A stretch of 64,000 nucleotides of DNA. Source: a virus. Made by a program: the position numbers and the translations under genes. Below, one piece after another: positions 1-8,688 of this stretch (position 1 is its first letter; each line of letters starts with the position of its first letter). The notes under the pieces were generated by a model. The model made no database searches, was not told where the DNA came from, and saw only the letters and a program-made list of their open reading frames with translations. The stretch lies in the IMG/VR virus record IMGVR_UViG_3300047586_000081, positions 1-64,000 of that record. One strand, given 5' to 3'.

Positions 1-12
1 TACGTCTTCTAA

Positions 13-105
13 GTAGGCTATGGCGGCTGTCTCACCAATGGTGGCTGCCTGATCGGCCTAATCGTGCTTTTCGTCATGATCGCCCTGGTCCTCACTCATG
101 GATGA
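13..105 (+). CDS. possible small membrane peptide, start unclear
   Basis: An open frame between a TAA at 10-12 and a TGA at 103-105 ends in a strongly hydrophobic stretch that would form one membrane helix. Its stop overlaps the ATG of the next gene, as is usual in this arm. No ATG start lies at a sensible place; GTG at 64 or CTG at 49 are possible. Similar tiny membrane peptides occur elsewhere in the window, but this one is weakly supported. Confidence 0.2.
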   Translation, partial: VGYGGCLTNGGCLIGLIVLFVMIALVLTHG

Positions 106-694
106 GTTCGACGTGCGCTCATCCTCTGGGCAGCTCAGCGCTGATGGAATGTCGCTGATCCGCGGCGACATCAAGGTCGAATGGTGCGACATAGGCGAAG
201 GACTCGATGGTGACTACAACCCGACTAATCCCAAGGATGTTCTCCTGCTACGCTTCTACGTCTCACAACGAGACATCGATGGCGTGTGGGCGGACGTTCA
301 AGACGGCTCGTACTGCACGCTCATGCCTGTTGGCACAGACTCCGCGTACCTGGCTTGGGGTTTGCAAGCCATCATGGCAGCGGCCGAGCAACCCTCACCC
401 AAGCACGAACTAGAGGCAATGTCGTGGATGACGCCCGCGTGGGCTGATCGCGACGGCGCATACGTGCCGCAAAACGCGGCAGCCGCGTACGATGCATCGG
501 CCCAAACTGGCAAACAAACGCTCGACAGGTACGGCAACCTGCATAGTGCGACCCGGCACACCGGGCTGCACACCATCACATTCACGGCTGTCGAGCTGGA
601 CGAGCTAGAACAGCTACTCATCGACCGCGTCTACGGCACAGACAATCCGCCCAAGTTCCTCGTGGACCTGCTGTTTCGACTGGAGAACCTATGA
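98..694 (+). CDS. hypothetical protein
   Basis: A 198-residue soluble protein I do not recognise. It is rich in acidic residues, has no signal peptide or membrane helix, and ends in a helical leucine-rich tail. The next gene starts inside its stop codon (ATGA), so it opens a translationally coupled run of small early-type genes. Coding is supported by length, composition and the coupled arrangement. Confidence 0.7.
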   Translation: MDEFDVRSSSGQLSADGMSLIRGDIKVEWCDIGEGLDGDYNPTNPKDVLLLRFYVSQRDIDGVWADVQDGSYCTLMPVGTDSAYLAWGLQAIMAAAEQPSPKHELEAMSWMTPAWADRDGAYVPQNAAAAYDASAQTGKQTLDRYGNLHSATRHTGLHTITFTAVELDELEQLLIDRVYGTDNPPKFLVDLLFRLENL

Positions 695-1020
695 GATCCG
701 TGACTCTGCGCGGCGCGCTGGTGGGCAAGATCTGGATGCCCGGCGTCACCGCGCAGCTCATCATCGCTGAGAACCTGCTCGACATCGATAGGCGCCGCGA
801 AGGCGGGCTGATCGATGCCATCAAGAGCGTGGTGGACAACGCTGGAGACTTTCAGTCGGCCAAGCTCACAGCCGACTCATTCGTGAGGATCGAGCACTCG
901 AAGTCATTCTACGACGGCAAGATTGGCAGAGCGGTCACCCTCACGCGCTACATCGATGTCGCCAACCTACCCAGCCTCGCCGACTACGTGTCGGATACGC
1001 CGACGATGTACCCAGAATGA
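691..1020 (+). CDS. hypothetical protein
   Basis: A 109-residue protein of unknown function starting at an ATG that overlaps the previous stop by four bases. Its stop in turn overlaps the next ATG. No motif is recognised. It belongs to the compact early gene run. Confidence 0.65.
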   Translation: MRSVTLRGALVGKIWMPGVTAQLIIAENLLDIDRRREGGLIDAIKSVVDNAGDFQSAKLTADSFVRIEHSKSFYDGKIGRAVTLTRYIDVANLPSLADYVSDTPTMYPE

Positions 1021-1325
1021 GACTCTATCGCGTCACCGAACTAGAGCGTTGGGTCCGACCGTGGTGGGTGCGGGCCGAGTCCATCGAGGAAGCACGAACC
1101 AAGTTCGATGCGTCTGCTGAGGCTGGCTACCCCTGGGACGGCGAGGTCACGATGGGCGAACCCGAGTACATGGACGACATCGAGAACAGCATCGAGATCA
1201 CGCTCTGGGACGAGGACACTCTGACCAGACGCGAGCAGGCCGCCGCCCTGCTCACGGATGCCGACATCGATGGCATCCTCAATAACACATTCGATCAGGC
1301 AATCAACGACACAGGAGAGAATTGA
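1017..1325 (+). CDS. hypothetical protein
   Basis: A 102-residue acidic protein. The N-terminal half (Y-R-V-T-E, W-V-R, then a helix rich in E and A) resembles the short ferredoxin-like 'ESIEEA' repeats common in small phage proteins, but no family can be named. It is coupled to the previous gene by an ATGA overlap. Confidence 0.65.
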   Translation: MRLYRVTELERWVRPWWVRAESIEEARTKFDASAEAGYPWDGEVTMGEPEYMDDIENSIEITLWDEDTLTRREQAAALLTDADIDGILNNTFDQAINDTGEN

Positions 1326-1326
1326 C

Positions 1327-1851
1327 ATGGGAAATCTAGGCGGACTCGCATTCAAGACACTCATCACCCAGCTCGAAGTCACGAGCGACGACAGCACCAA
1401 AGTGCTGGTGATCTCTCGCGGCCCAGAGTTCACAACCCTGAGCATTCGCGAGCCCTGGGAGCGCGACTGGGAGTCGAGCGGCCCCAAGTTCTCGGTCACC
1501 AACGAGGACATCCAGATGGTAATCGCCGCGATCAGCGGCGAGGACTCGCAGTGGAGGCTCAAGTACAACCAGGTCACCGCCACTCGGTTCGCGTACGACA
1601 ACCCGGCGCCCAAGGCTGACGAAGAGGCGCAGCGTTGCGCACAGCTCGATATCGAGCGCGCACGCGCCGCTAACGTCGCGGAAGAGCGCGAGCTGCTTCG
1701 GGCCAAGTTGGCATACGATCACAGCCACGACCTACACGTCACGCGCGATGAGGACAACTGCCCAACGTGCGAGGCCAAGCACCCCGTGCAAAAGCTGACC
1801 GGCGAGGACCCCTTCGCCGCGGCCCTGGACGAGGGTGTTCGGGATGAGTGA
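1327..1851 (+). CDS. hypothetical protein with C-terminal CxxC
   Basis: A 174-residue unknown protein. I chose ATG 1327 because an AGGAGAG ribosome-binding site lies just upstream at about 1313-1319; longer in-frame starts would read deep into the previous gene. The middle is a charged helical segment (E-R-A-R-A-A-N-V-A-E-E). Near the end a C-P-T-C-E-A-K-H cluster could hold a metal. Confidence 0.65.
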   Translation: MGNLGGLAFKTLITQLEVTSDDSTKVLVISRGPEFTTLSIREPWERDWESSGPKFSVTNEDIQMVIAAISGEDSQWRLKYNQVTATRFAYDNPAPKADEEAQRCAQLDIERARAANVAEERELLRAKLAYDHSHDLHVTRDEDNCPTCEAKHPVQKLTGEDPFAAALDEGVRDE

Positions 1852-2290
1852 CACATCTGACCAAGAGGCATGGCGGCGCGCAAACCTAGAGCTGAGCGAA
1901 GAGATCACGATCAAGATCCCCAACCTCACCGCGAAGGAATGCGGCGATCTCGCCATCACCGCGGCCGAGGGCGGCATCAGCTATTGGAGCCAGATCGAGG
2001 AATACAGGTGGTCGCGCTGGGACGACGGCGACCTATCGAAAGGGCCAGACAACAGCCACGCGGCCGACGACCCCGACTTCGTGTTCTACACGATCCGCGA
2101 GAACGACGGCACCGGCACCTGGGCTGGCCCGGCCCTCGACATCACACCGACCGTTCTGCGGCGCGGCTACAAGCTCTACCGCGAGCAGGGATACAAAGTC
2201 GAGGACCCCGAAGGCCCGAGCTTTGCCGATGCCAACGAAGCCGACCTCATCGTTCAGCTAGGGCTATTCGGAAGGGAGGTCTACGCATGA
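1844..2290 (+). CDS. hypothetical protein
   Basis: A 148-residue unknown protein starting at ATG 1844, which overlaps the previous stop; GTG 1835 is an alternative. It is acidic with many Trp and Tyr residues (YWSQIEEYRWSRW), typical of small soluble phage proteins. No catalytic motif is visible. Confidence 0.65.
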   Translation: MSDTSDQEAWRRANLELSEEITIKIPNLTAKECGDLAITAAEGGISYWSQIEEYRWSRWDDGDLSKGPDNSHAADDPDFVFYTIRENDGTGTWAGPALDITPTVLRRGYKLYREQGYKVEDPEGPSFADANEADLIVQLGLFGREVYA

Positions 2291-2550
2291 CTATCCGCGA
2301 GTTCATCGACAAGATCGGCGCGCTCCATCTTCGCTTCATCTATCGCATCCACGAGGAGCACGACTACCTCACCGACGGGACGCAGAGCGACTACCTCAGG
2401 CTGGAAATCGAAGAGTCCACCCGTTGGCGCGCGGTGGCCGATCTCGAACAGGACGATGGCATAGTCACCATATGCGATCCGTACCGGGACACCCTCTGGT
2501 CAGAGATCGCCCCCATCATGGCCATCTGGAACGAGGAGGGCGCGGCGTGA
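2287..2550 (+). CDS. hypothetical protein
   Basis: An 87-residue unknown protein beginning MTIREFIDKIGAL at ATG 2287, four bases inside the preceding gene's stop. A longer Arg/His-rich reading of the same frame overlaps the preceding gene and is not believed. No domain is recognised. Confidence 0.65.
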   Translation: MTIREFIDKIGALHLRFIYRIHEEHDYLTDGTQSDYLRLEIEESTRWRAVADLEQDDGIVTICDPYRDTLWSEIAPIMAIWNEEGAA

Positions 2551-2732
2551 CGAAGAAGGAGCGGACCTACCGCGTCATCGAAATCGTAGAGTACAGAGTG
2601 TCGGCCATGAGCAGAGCCGATGCCATCACGAAGGTGATCGACAACCCCAACCGAGACGAGTGGTGCATCGCGGTGCGTATCGCGCCATCAGGGCACCGGC
2701 CCTCGGGTCCGCCGCCGCGTGCGAGGCGATGA
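2547..2732 (+). CDS. hypothetical small protein
   Basis: A 61-residue protein with a GTG start at 2547 overlapping the previous TGA. The pattern of a beta strand (YRVIEIVEYRV) followed by a helix (SRADAITKVID) resembles the 'sensory' beta-alpha unit seen in many small phage proteins. The function is unknown. Confidence 0.55.
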   Translation: MTKKERTYRVIEIVEYRVSAMSRADAITKVIDNPNRDEWCIAVRIAPSGHRPSGPPPRARR

Positions 2733-3133
2733 TGGTTAGCCAATACGGGAGCGGCAACCCCTCATACTTTCACACTTACGGTTCCCATCGAACCGTAAAC
2801 TGCCAGACATGCGGGTCCGCCAACGTCACACACAATCGGGCGGACTGCGCATATAGCTATGGATATATCGGACAAGCTATGCTCGAAAGCCACCGAAGCC
2901 ACTGCGCTAACCCCGCTAAGCACGACATCGCACCCGGCCCATTCACCGTGTTCATCGCGGTAGAGAACGAGTCAGACGGCACCAAAGCCCGGTGGAGGAT
3001 CGATCACTTCGATAGCTCTACGGATGCCATCGAGCACGCAGAAGAGATGTGCGCGCAGGAGTATGCACGCACCGGGATCGAGCCCCATCGAGCCCGAAAG
3101 ACTCGACGATTGAGGTGGCCCACATGGACCTAA
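2729..3133 (+). CDS. hypothetical protein with zinc-like motif
   Basis: A 134-residue protein. The start is ATG 2729 (or 2732), overlapping the previous stop. A C-Q-T-C-G pair near residue 25 and later Cys/His residues suggest a small metal-binding N-terminus. The C-terminal half (FTVFIAVENE, then DAIEHAEEM) is a beta-alpha unit. The function is unknown. Confidence 0.6.
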   Translation: MMVSQYGSGNPSYFHTYGSHRTVNCQTCGSANVTHNRADCAYSYGYIGQAMLESHRSHCANPAKHDIAPGPFTVFIAVENESDGTKARWRIDHFDSSTDAIEHAEEMCAQEYARTGIEPHRARKTRRLRWPTWT

Positions 3134-3939
3134 GACCTATGACATTCGCAGAGGCAGACGCCGGACTTGGCAAGCGCACGTCACGGAAACTCTGCAACAA
3201 CACCTACGCCGAGCGTATCGGCCCAGACATGATCGGCATCCGACTCCATTGGACCACCGTCGCGACCATTCGCCGCGACGGGTGGGTCATTATCAGCCCC
3301 GGCGGGTGGGACACGGTTACGACCTGGGCGCGGATCAACGCCGTGCTGCCGCCGCGCTTCGGTTGCCATTCCCGCCGCGGAAATCGCACGCTCTGGCATG
3401 ATGGGCATCCGATCCTGCCGTTCGTAGATCTGATGGCTGTCAATGAGCGCGGCGAGATTGGCATCCTCCTGCCACATGGCGGTACTGCCGAGCTTCTCCT
3501 GTCTGTCGAGCAGGTCGCTGAAATCGAAGCCGAGGACGACGCTCGCCAGATGGCTCTGGCCGAGAAGCGAACCGCCCGACTGCTGCGCGAGCACCCGGTC
3601 GCGTTCGGGCCACGCAATCACAACCACAACGCATACGAAGGTCGGATCTGGTACTGCCAACGCTGCGAGGTCGAGAGAGCCAAGGAACGCGCTGACCTCC
3701 TAGCCAAGCTCAAGGCAGAGCATATGGCCCTGAACGCCACGCTCGCCCGCAACCCAACCGACGCAGACCCCTGGACCGAAGCCGAATACGAGGCTGCCGG
3801 TAGCCACGTGTATCGCACGCACCACTTCGAGTGGCCAAAGAGGCTGGACGGCACATCCGACTACAAGGTCGAGCCCAAACGCATCCCCTACATGGACATC
3901 ATGTGCCCGTGGGACTGCCCGGGAAGGAGTGCACGGTGA
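3124..3939 (+). CDS. conserved phage protein of unknown function
   Basis: A 271-residue protein starting at ATG 3124 after a GAGGTGG site. Its N-terminus (R-K-L-C-N-N-T-Y-A-E-R, then GIRLHWTTV, then GGWDTVTTWARIN) resembles a family I associate with phages of high-GC hosts; the family has no known function. Further on are a CQRCE motif, a charged helix and a C-terminal CPWDC. The two Cys pairs could form a zinc site. Confidence 0.7.
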   Translation: MDLRPMTFAEADAGLGKRTSRKLCNNTYAERIGPDMIGIRLHWTTVATIRRDGWVIISPGGWDTVTTWARINAVLPPRFGCHSRRGNRTLWHDGHPILPFVDLMAVNERGEIGILLPHGGTAELLLSVEQVAEIEAEDDARQMALAEKRTARLLREHPVAFGPRNHNHNAYEGRIWYCQRCEVERAKERADLLAKLKAEHMALNATLARNPTDADPWTEAEYEAAGSHVYRTHHFEWPKRLDGTSDYKVEPKRIPYMDIMCPWDCPGRSAR

Positions 3940-4571
3940 GCATACAGATCAATGGCGTGTTCGTCGGAACCGTAGACCATCCCCGCACCGTCCCCAAGGA
4001 AGGACGACCAGCACTCTACAAGATCGTCGGTCTCGAAGGGGAGCCCAGGAACGGCGGGCGCGGCAACTGGCCGCTGCCTCACGGCCAGCAGCCTGGGGAA
4101 TGGCGCGAAGTCGAAGGAACGCTTCAGCCCTGCGCCAACGGGCTGCACCTAACCGACGCCGACCACATCACCGCGTGGGTAATGGATGGACCCATATGCG
4201 TCGTCTACCGCGCAGAGGTCGATGGCGAGCTATTGGACGCGGGCGACAAGTATGTCGCTCGCCGGGTACGGCTGCTGCCGAGGTCTAAGCCGGTAGCCAG
4301 CCTCCAGAAGTTCATGCGACAAGAGGAACGAGCCGCAAGCAAGCAGGCGCGGCGCGTACGTGCCTCACTCAAGCGAGTCCTCAAGGGACTGGGGCCGGGC
4401 TGGTCCTACTATCTGACGGTCGCCGCCCCGTCCACCGTCAAGACGCTTCCCAAAGCCATCGGCGAGATTTGGCGAGTTCATCTGGACGAAGTCAAGGCTG
4501 CGACCACGGAGCTGACCAAGGTGCAGGCCCAAACCGCAGCGGCACGCCAGCAGGCTCTGCTCCCAGACTAG
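3936..4571 (+). CDS. hypothetical protein (DUF7666-like pattern)
   Basis: A 211-residue protein with a GTG start at 3936 overlapping the previous TGA. The central block (N-G-L-H-L-T-D-A-D, later a beta-rich V-Y-R-A-E-V-D-G and a V-A-R-R-V-R-L-L) resembles small phage proteins that share a 'GLH' and a 'K.VA..VRL' motif. The C-terminal third is helical and basic. The function is unknown and the family match is from memory only. Confidence 0.65.
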   Translation: MSIQINGVFVGTVDHPRTVPKEGRPALYKIVGLEGEPRNGGRGNWPLPHGQQPGEWREVEGTLQPCANGLHLTDADHITAWVMDGPICVVYRAEVDGELLDAGDKYVARRVRLLPRSKPVASLQKFMRQEERAASKQARRVRASLKRVLKGLGPGWSYYLTVAAPSTVKTLPKAIGEIWRVHLDEVKAATTELTKVQAQTAAARQQALLPD

Positions 4572-4579
4572 GAGACGAA

Positions 4580-4789
4580 GTGGCAAAGCGAACGATCACC
4601 GGGTTCACCGAAGAGGAAGCCAACGCATTCGCGGACGGCATCGAGTACGTCAATGACAGCGCAATCGAACACGTCAGACTGCGCCAATCCCCCGAGAACA
4701 AGCAGGAATGGGACGTGCTCTTCGACGACGAGGACGCCGAAGAAGATGAAGAGTTCACCATCCACGAAGTGAGGTACGGATACAAGTGA
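4580..4789 (+). CDS. hypothetical small acidic protein
   Basis: A 69-residue protein starting at GTG 4580 behind a GGAG site at 4571. It has an N-terminal T-G-F-T-E-E-E-A-N-A-F helix and a very acidic tail of Asp and Glu. No family is recognised. The stop overlaps the next GTG. Confidence 0.6.
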   Translation: MAKRTITGFTEEEANAFADGIEYVNDSAIEHVRLRQSPENKQEWDVLFDDEDAEEDEEFTIHEVRYGYK

Positions 4790-5172
4790 GCAAGATCAAC
4801 CTGGACGAACTGTTCGACAGGGCTGTCACGGTCGCGTCCGAGTACGGCACTGTCGATGGCCAGCGGGCAGGCTACTGGTTCGAGATCCCGGACAAAGACG
4901 ATGCAATGCGCCTGCTCGCAGCCATCAACAGCGGTGACAAGGCCGTCCTGTGTGAGCTGCCAATGGCCGACCTGTCTGGCCAGTTCGTTGACACCATCGA
5001 GGGGCCAGGGCTCTTCGCGCTGGCTTGCTCCAAGGTAGGGCTCGACTCGAACAACGAGGACAACTGGGACGCTCTATTCAGCGATGTATGCGACGCGTAC
5101 GAGGAAGCGTACGACATCGCTGCCCTGAATGAAATCCTAGCCCGCGCGAGCGACACTGTGGAGGCCAAGTGA
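4786..5172 (+). CDS. hypothetical protein
   Basis: A 128-residue acidic protein beginning at GTG 4786 (GTGA overlap). It appears mostly helical and carries no recognised motif. Its stop is coupled to the next gene's GTG in the same manner. Confidence 0.6.
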   Translation: MSKINLDELFDRAVTVASEYGTVDGQRAGYWFEIPDKDDAMRLLAAINSGDKAVLCELPMADLSGQFVDTIEGPGLFALACSKVGLDSNNEDNWDALFSDVCDAYEEAYDIAALNEILARASDTVEAK

Positions 5173-5537
5173 ACGACTACACCATGCTGCCCGAGCACAT
5201 GCGCGAGGGAGCCCGTCTCTACGTCGAGGAAGGTCTCGATCCGGGGGGCTTCCTGCGGGCGGTGCTGGAGAACAACCTGACGGAGTCCTTCGCCAGGGCC
5301 GACGGGATCGACCTCGCACACATCGCCGACTGGGTCGAATGGCTCTACTGGCAGATCCCCGCACCGGCGTGGAGATGCAGCGACAACATCTCGGCTCGTG
5401 GCAATGTCGAGAAGTGGATGAAGCATCAAGGCATGAAAGGCTGGAAGGTAACTTTTCAGGATATCGAGCGCGCACTAGGCCATGACGCGAGCGTCAAGGC
5501 CCTAGACGAAATGCATGACTCGTTGGTCAAGCCATGA
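5169..5537 (+). CDS. hypothetical protein
   Basis: A 122-residue protein with a GTG start at 5169 overlapping the previous TGA. It begins with a helical MREGARLYVEEGLDPGGFL segment of a kind found in small uncharacterised phage proteins. The function is unknown. Confidence 0.65.
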   Translation: MNDYTMLPEHMREGARLYVEEGLDPGGFLRAVLENNLTESFARADGIDLAHIADWVEWLYWQIPAPAWRCSDNISARGNVEKWMKHQGMKGWKVTFQDIERALGHDASVKALDEMHDSLVKP

Positions 5538-6268
5538 GCCTGGCCAACGAGATCGAGTCCTTCACGGTCGAGGGACTCAAGGTCACCATCGTCTACGACG
5601 ATAGGGCCGACGGCCCCCGCACAGAGGGCGACATGCTCTCGGTCATGGTGTGCGATCACCGGCGATACAGCCTGGGCGACCGCCATCCCAATGAGCGCGA
5701 GGAGAACATCCTCTCGAAGTGGGGGTGGCACGGGCTCAAGCGGTACCTGCATCTGACCGGGGCCATCGCCACCACCAAGCTCGGGCTGTACGACCACAGC
5801 GGCATCACGATGTACGCGGTGGGCGACGACAGCAATGGCCACGGGATCGGGGATGAAGCGGGCTGGGACAGCGGGATTGTGGGCTTCGCCTATGTCACCC
5901 GCGAGCGATGGAACGAACTATGCGGAGAGCAGTTCGATCCGCTGGAGTTGGTGGACGACGAGGAGCAGATCGGCTTCGGCAAGTTCCCGGTGAAGCGCAC
6001 CCGTGTCGAGAAGCAGATGCTGGGCGAGATCGAGGAGTACGACTCCTTCCTTCGAGGTGAGGTGTACGGCTACATCATCGAGCGCGACCATCCCTGCGAC
6101 CGCGGGCTCGAGCACCTGGACCTGGAGGAGTCCTGCTTCGGGTTCATCGGCGACATCGAGTACGTCAAGGCCGAGGCCACCGATGTGGCGAAGTCCATCG
6201 CAGCCGAGGCCAAAGCGGTACCAGTTGGTACCATAGCGGACCAGATTGGGGGCACAACGGTACAGTGA
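5534..6268 (+). CDS. conserved phage protein (DHSGITM / WDSG / GDVYGY-type family)
   Basis: A 244-residue protein. Landmarks in order are VMVCDHRRYSLGD (about residues 37-49), YDHSGITM, WDSGIVGFAYVTRE, EEYDSFLRGEVYGYIIE and SCFGF. I recall this motif series from a widespread phage and plasmid protein family with no assigned function. It is likely a soluble accessory protein. The gene's 3' end contains the paired GGTACC motif described separately. Confidence 0.75.
   Translation: MSLANEIESFTVEGLKVTIVYDDRADGPRTEGDMLSVMVCDHRRYSLGDRHPNEREENILSKWGWHGLKRYLHLTGAIATTKLGLYDHSGITMYAVGDDSNGHGIGDEAGWDSGIVGFAYVTRERWNELCGEQFDPLELVDDEEQIGFGKFPVKRTRVEKQMLGEIEEYDSFLRGEVYGYIIERDHPCDRGLEHLDLEESCFGFIGDIEYVKAEATDVAKSIAAEAKAVPVGTIADQIGGTTVQ
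6217..6232 (+). promoter_or_regulatory. paired GGTACC motif, possible operator or promoter
   Basis: Two GGTACC palindromes are separated by exactly four bases (6217-6222 and 6227-6232) and followed by AT. The same spacing recurs at 18781-18796. The second copy with its flanks reads TGGTACCAT, which fits an extended -10 element (TGnTANNNT). It could drive the gene at 6265 or bind a dimeric regulator. Confidence 0.3.
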
Positions 6269-6570
6269 ACAGAACAGGTTGCAACAAGCGCTGGGCACCT
6301 CTCACCCGTGAGGCGGTGACCATCTACAAGGTCAGCTACCGCAGCGCCGTCAACGGCAGGGCCGCGGCCTTCGTGACCAAGGTGCCGTACGGCGAGGTCT
6401 ATCACCTGTCCGAGTTGCTCACTCGGCTGGTGGCCAAGGGCCAGGTCGTGTGGTTCCGCATGCAGGCGGCGACCGCACAGGACATCGCGCTGCATCGGGC
6501 TGAGCTGGCACGCTGGCCTGATGGAATGCGCGCGACCCTGCCCGTCACCCAAGTCAACCAGGAGGTCTGA
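6265..6570 (+). CDS. hypothetical protein
   Basis: A 101-residue protein with a GTG start at 6265 in a GTGA overlap. The middle (YKVSYRSAVNGRAAAFVTKVPYGE) looks like a beta hairpin followed by a helix. No family is recognised. A GGTACA-containing stretch lies just before the start. Confidence 0.6.
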   Translation: MNRTGCNKRWAPLTREAVTIYKVSYRSAVNGRAAAFVTKVPYGEVYHLSELLTRLVAKGQVVWFRMQAATAQDIALHRAELARWPDGMRATLPVTQVNQEV

Positions 6571-6571
6571 C

Positions 6572-6931
6572 ATGAGCTACGAGACCCACGGGATGGTGCG
6601 CTTCGACGTGAGCGAGTTTATCGACTGGCAGGACCGCAAGAATACGCCCGCCTCGCTGGCGTTCATCTGGGCGGTCAACCGCGCCACCAGGCGCGAAGAC
6701 GACGAGAACGCGGTGGTGTTCGGTGAGCCCACCGAGATCGCCGTCACGGACAATGGGGACTTCTGCGTAGAGCACTACCCGCGAGCCCGCGTGATCTGGC
6801 CCACGGAGCGCATGAGGCGCACCGACCCCACCTGCCGCATCGTCACGGACGATCCCGACCTGATCCCGCTTTGGGACCAGCTCGCAAACGAGTTCTACGG
6901 CCACACCCACCCCGACCAACTGGAGATCTGA
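6572..6931 (+). CDS. hypothetical protein
   Basis: A 119-residue protein starting at ATG 6572 after a GGAGG site at 6561-6565. It is acidic and soluble, with no recognised motif. Upstream in-frame starts fall inside the previous gene and lack a ribosome-binding site. Confidence 0.65.
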   Translation: MSYETHGMVRFDVSEFIDWQDRKNTPASLAFIWAVNRATRREDDENAVVFGEPTEIAVTDNGDFCVEHYPRARVIWPTERMRRTDPTCRIVTDDPDLIPLWDQLANEFYGHTHPDQLEI

Positions 6932-6933
6932 CG

Positions 6934-7635
6934 ATGCAGATCAAGCGCAAGCTAGTGCAGGGCCTCTTCGATGACCTGCTAGAGCTGATGATGGGCGAGT
7001 CCTGCGATCACGATGTCGGCATCTGCTACTGCTCCATCCTGGAGCACATCGATGCCGCACAGCGCGCTCTCGCGGACGAGCCCGAACCCCTACGACGAGG
7101 CCAACCCGCCCCCAGACGATCCGATGCTGATGCCGTGATGGATCCCCTGATCGAGCAGCTCGCACGAGAAACTCGGCCACTCCCGCGGGGCGTGACCTTT
7201 GTCGCGGGCCGCACTCTCCAGGCTTGCGAGATCTGCGATAACCCGGTGGACTCTGCTGGCTGGCCCTTCACGGCCACGCGCTGCGGAGACCACCTGACAA
7301 CCCCGTATCCAATGCACCTAGACCTGCACGACTACCTCGATCAGAGGTGGGCCGCGGCGGTGACGTACCAGTGGTACCACAATCACATGAGGTTCTGGAT
7401 CATGGACGTAGGCGACGAACTCTACGACGACGGCGTGACCAGCGGACTGCTGGAGGACGACATCGTTGGCTACTTCAGCGAAACTGGCACTCCGTGCGGG
7501 TGCCCCATCGACTACCACCTGGCCGATTGTCCACTCCGCACTGGAGAGGGCGCGTCCGACTACGAGCGAGATCCCTACGGAGACGACCGGCCCCTTCGGA
7601 CTGACGACTACGACGACGACGAGACCGTATGGTAA
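6934..7635 (+). CDS. hypothetical protein with Cys motifs and acidic tail
   Basis: A 233-residue protein from ATG 6934. The N-terminal part contains a CDHDVGICYC cluster. A second Cys pair, CEICDNPVDSAGW, lies near residue 94, and CGCPIDYH near residue 189. The last 25 residues are mostly Asp, Tyr and Arg. The pattern suggests a metal-binding protein of unknown role. A low-complexity linker near residues 50-65 may mark a domain boundary. Confidence 0.6.
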   Translation: MQIKRKLVQGLFDDLLELMMGESCDHDVGICYCSILEHIDAAQRALADEPEPLRRGQPAPRRSDADAVMDPLIEQLARETRPLPRGVTFVAGRTLQACEICDNPVDSAGWPFTATRCGDHLTTPYPMHLDLHDYLDQRWAAAVTYQWYHNHMRFWIMDVGDELYDDGVTSGLLEDDIVGYFSETGTPCGCPIDYHLADCPLRTGEGASDYERDPYGDDRPLRTDDYDDDETVW

Positions 7636-8144
7636 AGATCAGACAGTCACCCATCCCGGGCTGGGCCTGGGACCTGATAGAGCAGGTTGAGCGCGGCGAG
7701 CGCCAGACCGGGCTGGTGCGGGAGATCCGCTGGCGGACGAAGCGCGGTGGTATCTACGACCGGATGATCGCCGACGCCAAGGCAGGACACATACGCGCCA
7801 CGCCCGAGCATCTCGACAAAGCCGTCCAGGGCTGGATCGAGCGACGGGATGAACGCGGCCGTTGGTCACACGGTTGGGCCAGGGGAGGCGTCGGAGCCTT
7901 CTGGCGGATCGGGACAATCTCCATCACGTGCGGTACCGACCCGGAGGACGCTCGTATGGTGGTGCTACACGAGATGGCCCATCTCCTGACTCCTCTGTGG
8001 TCGCACCACAACAAAGAATGGCAGCGCAACGCCGCCCGACTCTACCGCAAGTACGGCGGACCCCTCATCGTAGCGCACGCCATCGAGAACGAGCGGTACG
8101 CGCTCCTACAACGACGCTTAGCAAAGGAGTACCCCAGTGAATGA
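7629..8144 (+). CDS. SprT-like zinc metalloprotease
   Basis: A 171-residue protein with the gluzincin motif HEMAH at residues 114-118 and a further H-H-N-K-E-W at 126-131. This spacing is like the third ligand of SprT/Wss1-type proteases (HExxH then H). In cells that family cuts DNA-protein crosslinks or acts on chromatin. The phage role is unknown; protein cleavage near DNA or at capsids is possible. It overlaps both neighbours. Confidence 0.75.
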   Translation: MVKIRQSPIPGWAWDLIEQVERGERQTGLVREIRWRTKRGGIYDRMIADAKAGHIRATPEHLDKAVQGWIERRDERGRWSHGWARGGVGAFWRIGTISITCGTDPEDARMVVLHEMAHLLTPLWSHHNKEWQRNAARLYRKYGGPLIVAHAIENERYALLQRRLAKEYPSE

Positions 8145-8382
8145 TCTCGACAACCTATCCATCGACGAGCTGAAGGCCATGCTGCCTTTCGACAAGTTGC
8201 TGCGCTGGATCGTGGAGACCGACGAGCCAGACGATCAGTGGCTGGCCCGCATCTCTCTGCTGAGCAAGGCAGACATCCCCGTCAACGCGAAGAACCTGAG
8301 CCGTATCGGCGGCTGCTCCATAGACCTCGCCCTCGGAGCGATGGGCGGGCTGGTAGCCAAGGGCTATCTGGAGGAAGCGTGA
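8137..8382 (+). CDS. hypothetical protein, possible winged-helix
   Basis: An 81-residue protein with a GTG start at 8137. The C-terminal half (a helix, then N-L-S-R-I-G-G-C-S-I-D-L-A, then G-L-V-A-K-G-Y-L) has the rhythm of a small helix-turn-helix or winged-helix domain. DNA binding is an inference from that pattern only. Confidence 0.55.
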   Translation: MNDLDNLSIDELKAMLPFDKLLRWIVETDEPDDQWLARISLLSKADIPVNAKNLSRIGGCSIDLALGAMGGLVAKGYLEEA

Positions 8383-8385
8383 CAT

Positions 8386-8396
8386 CTATGCTACAC
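8386..8396 (+). promoter_or_regulatory. candidate extended -10 promoter
   Basis: The 46-base gap before the next gene contains TGCTACACT, which matches an extended -10 element (TGn followed by TACACT). No good -35 is seen. It would drive the gene at 8428 and the SSB gene behind it. Confidence 0.3.
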
Positions 8397-8427
8397 TCTG
8401 TAGCACCAAGTGGAGAGGCTTTATCGT

Positions 8428-8688
8428 ATGAACAGTAGCGCAGTCGTGTTGGTCACCGTGACCGGCGGCGTCGTGGACGTGGCAGAGCCCGTCTACGGAG
8501 ATGGTGCACGAGTCATCCTGATCGACTGGGACGACCTAGGCGAAGGCGGGTGGACGGGCCTCACTCGTACAGAGTGGATCAAGGGCAACATCCGCGATCT
8601 CGTGAGCATCCCCGGTCCCCTACACCCCGCAGTGCATGAGGCGCTGCGATCCCTCCAGCGCGAGCTAGAGAAAGACGAGGACAAGTAG
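8428..8688 (+). CDS. hypothetical protein
   Basis: An 86-residue acidic protein starting at ATG 8428 with a GGAGAGG site at 8411-8417. It is mostly beta strand then helix, ends in a charged tail, and abuts the SSB gene without a gap. The function is unknown. Confidence 0.6.
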   Translation: MNSSAVVLVTVTGGVVDVAEPVYGDGARVILIDWDDLGEGGWTGLTRTEWIKGNIRDLVSIPGPLHPAVHEALRSLQRELEKDEDK

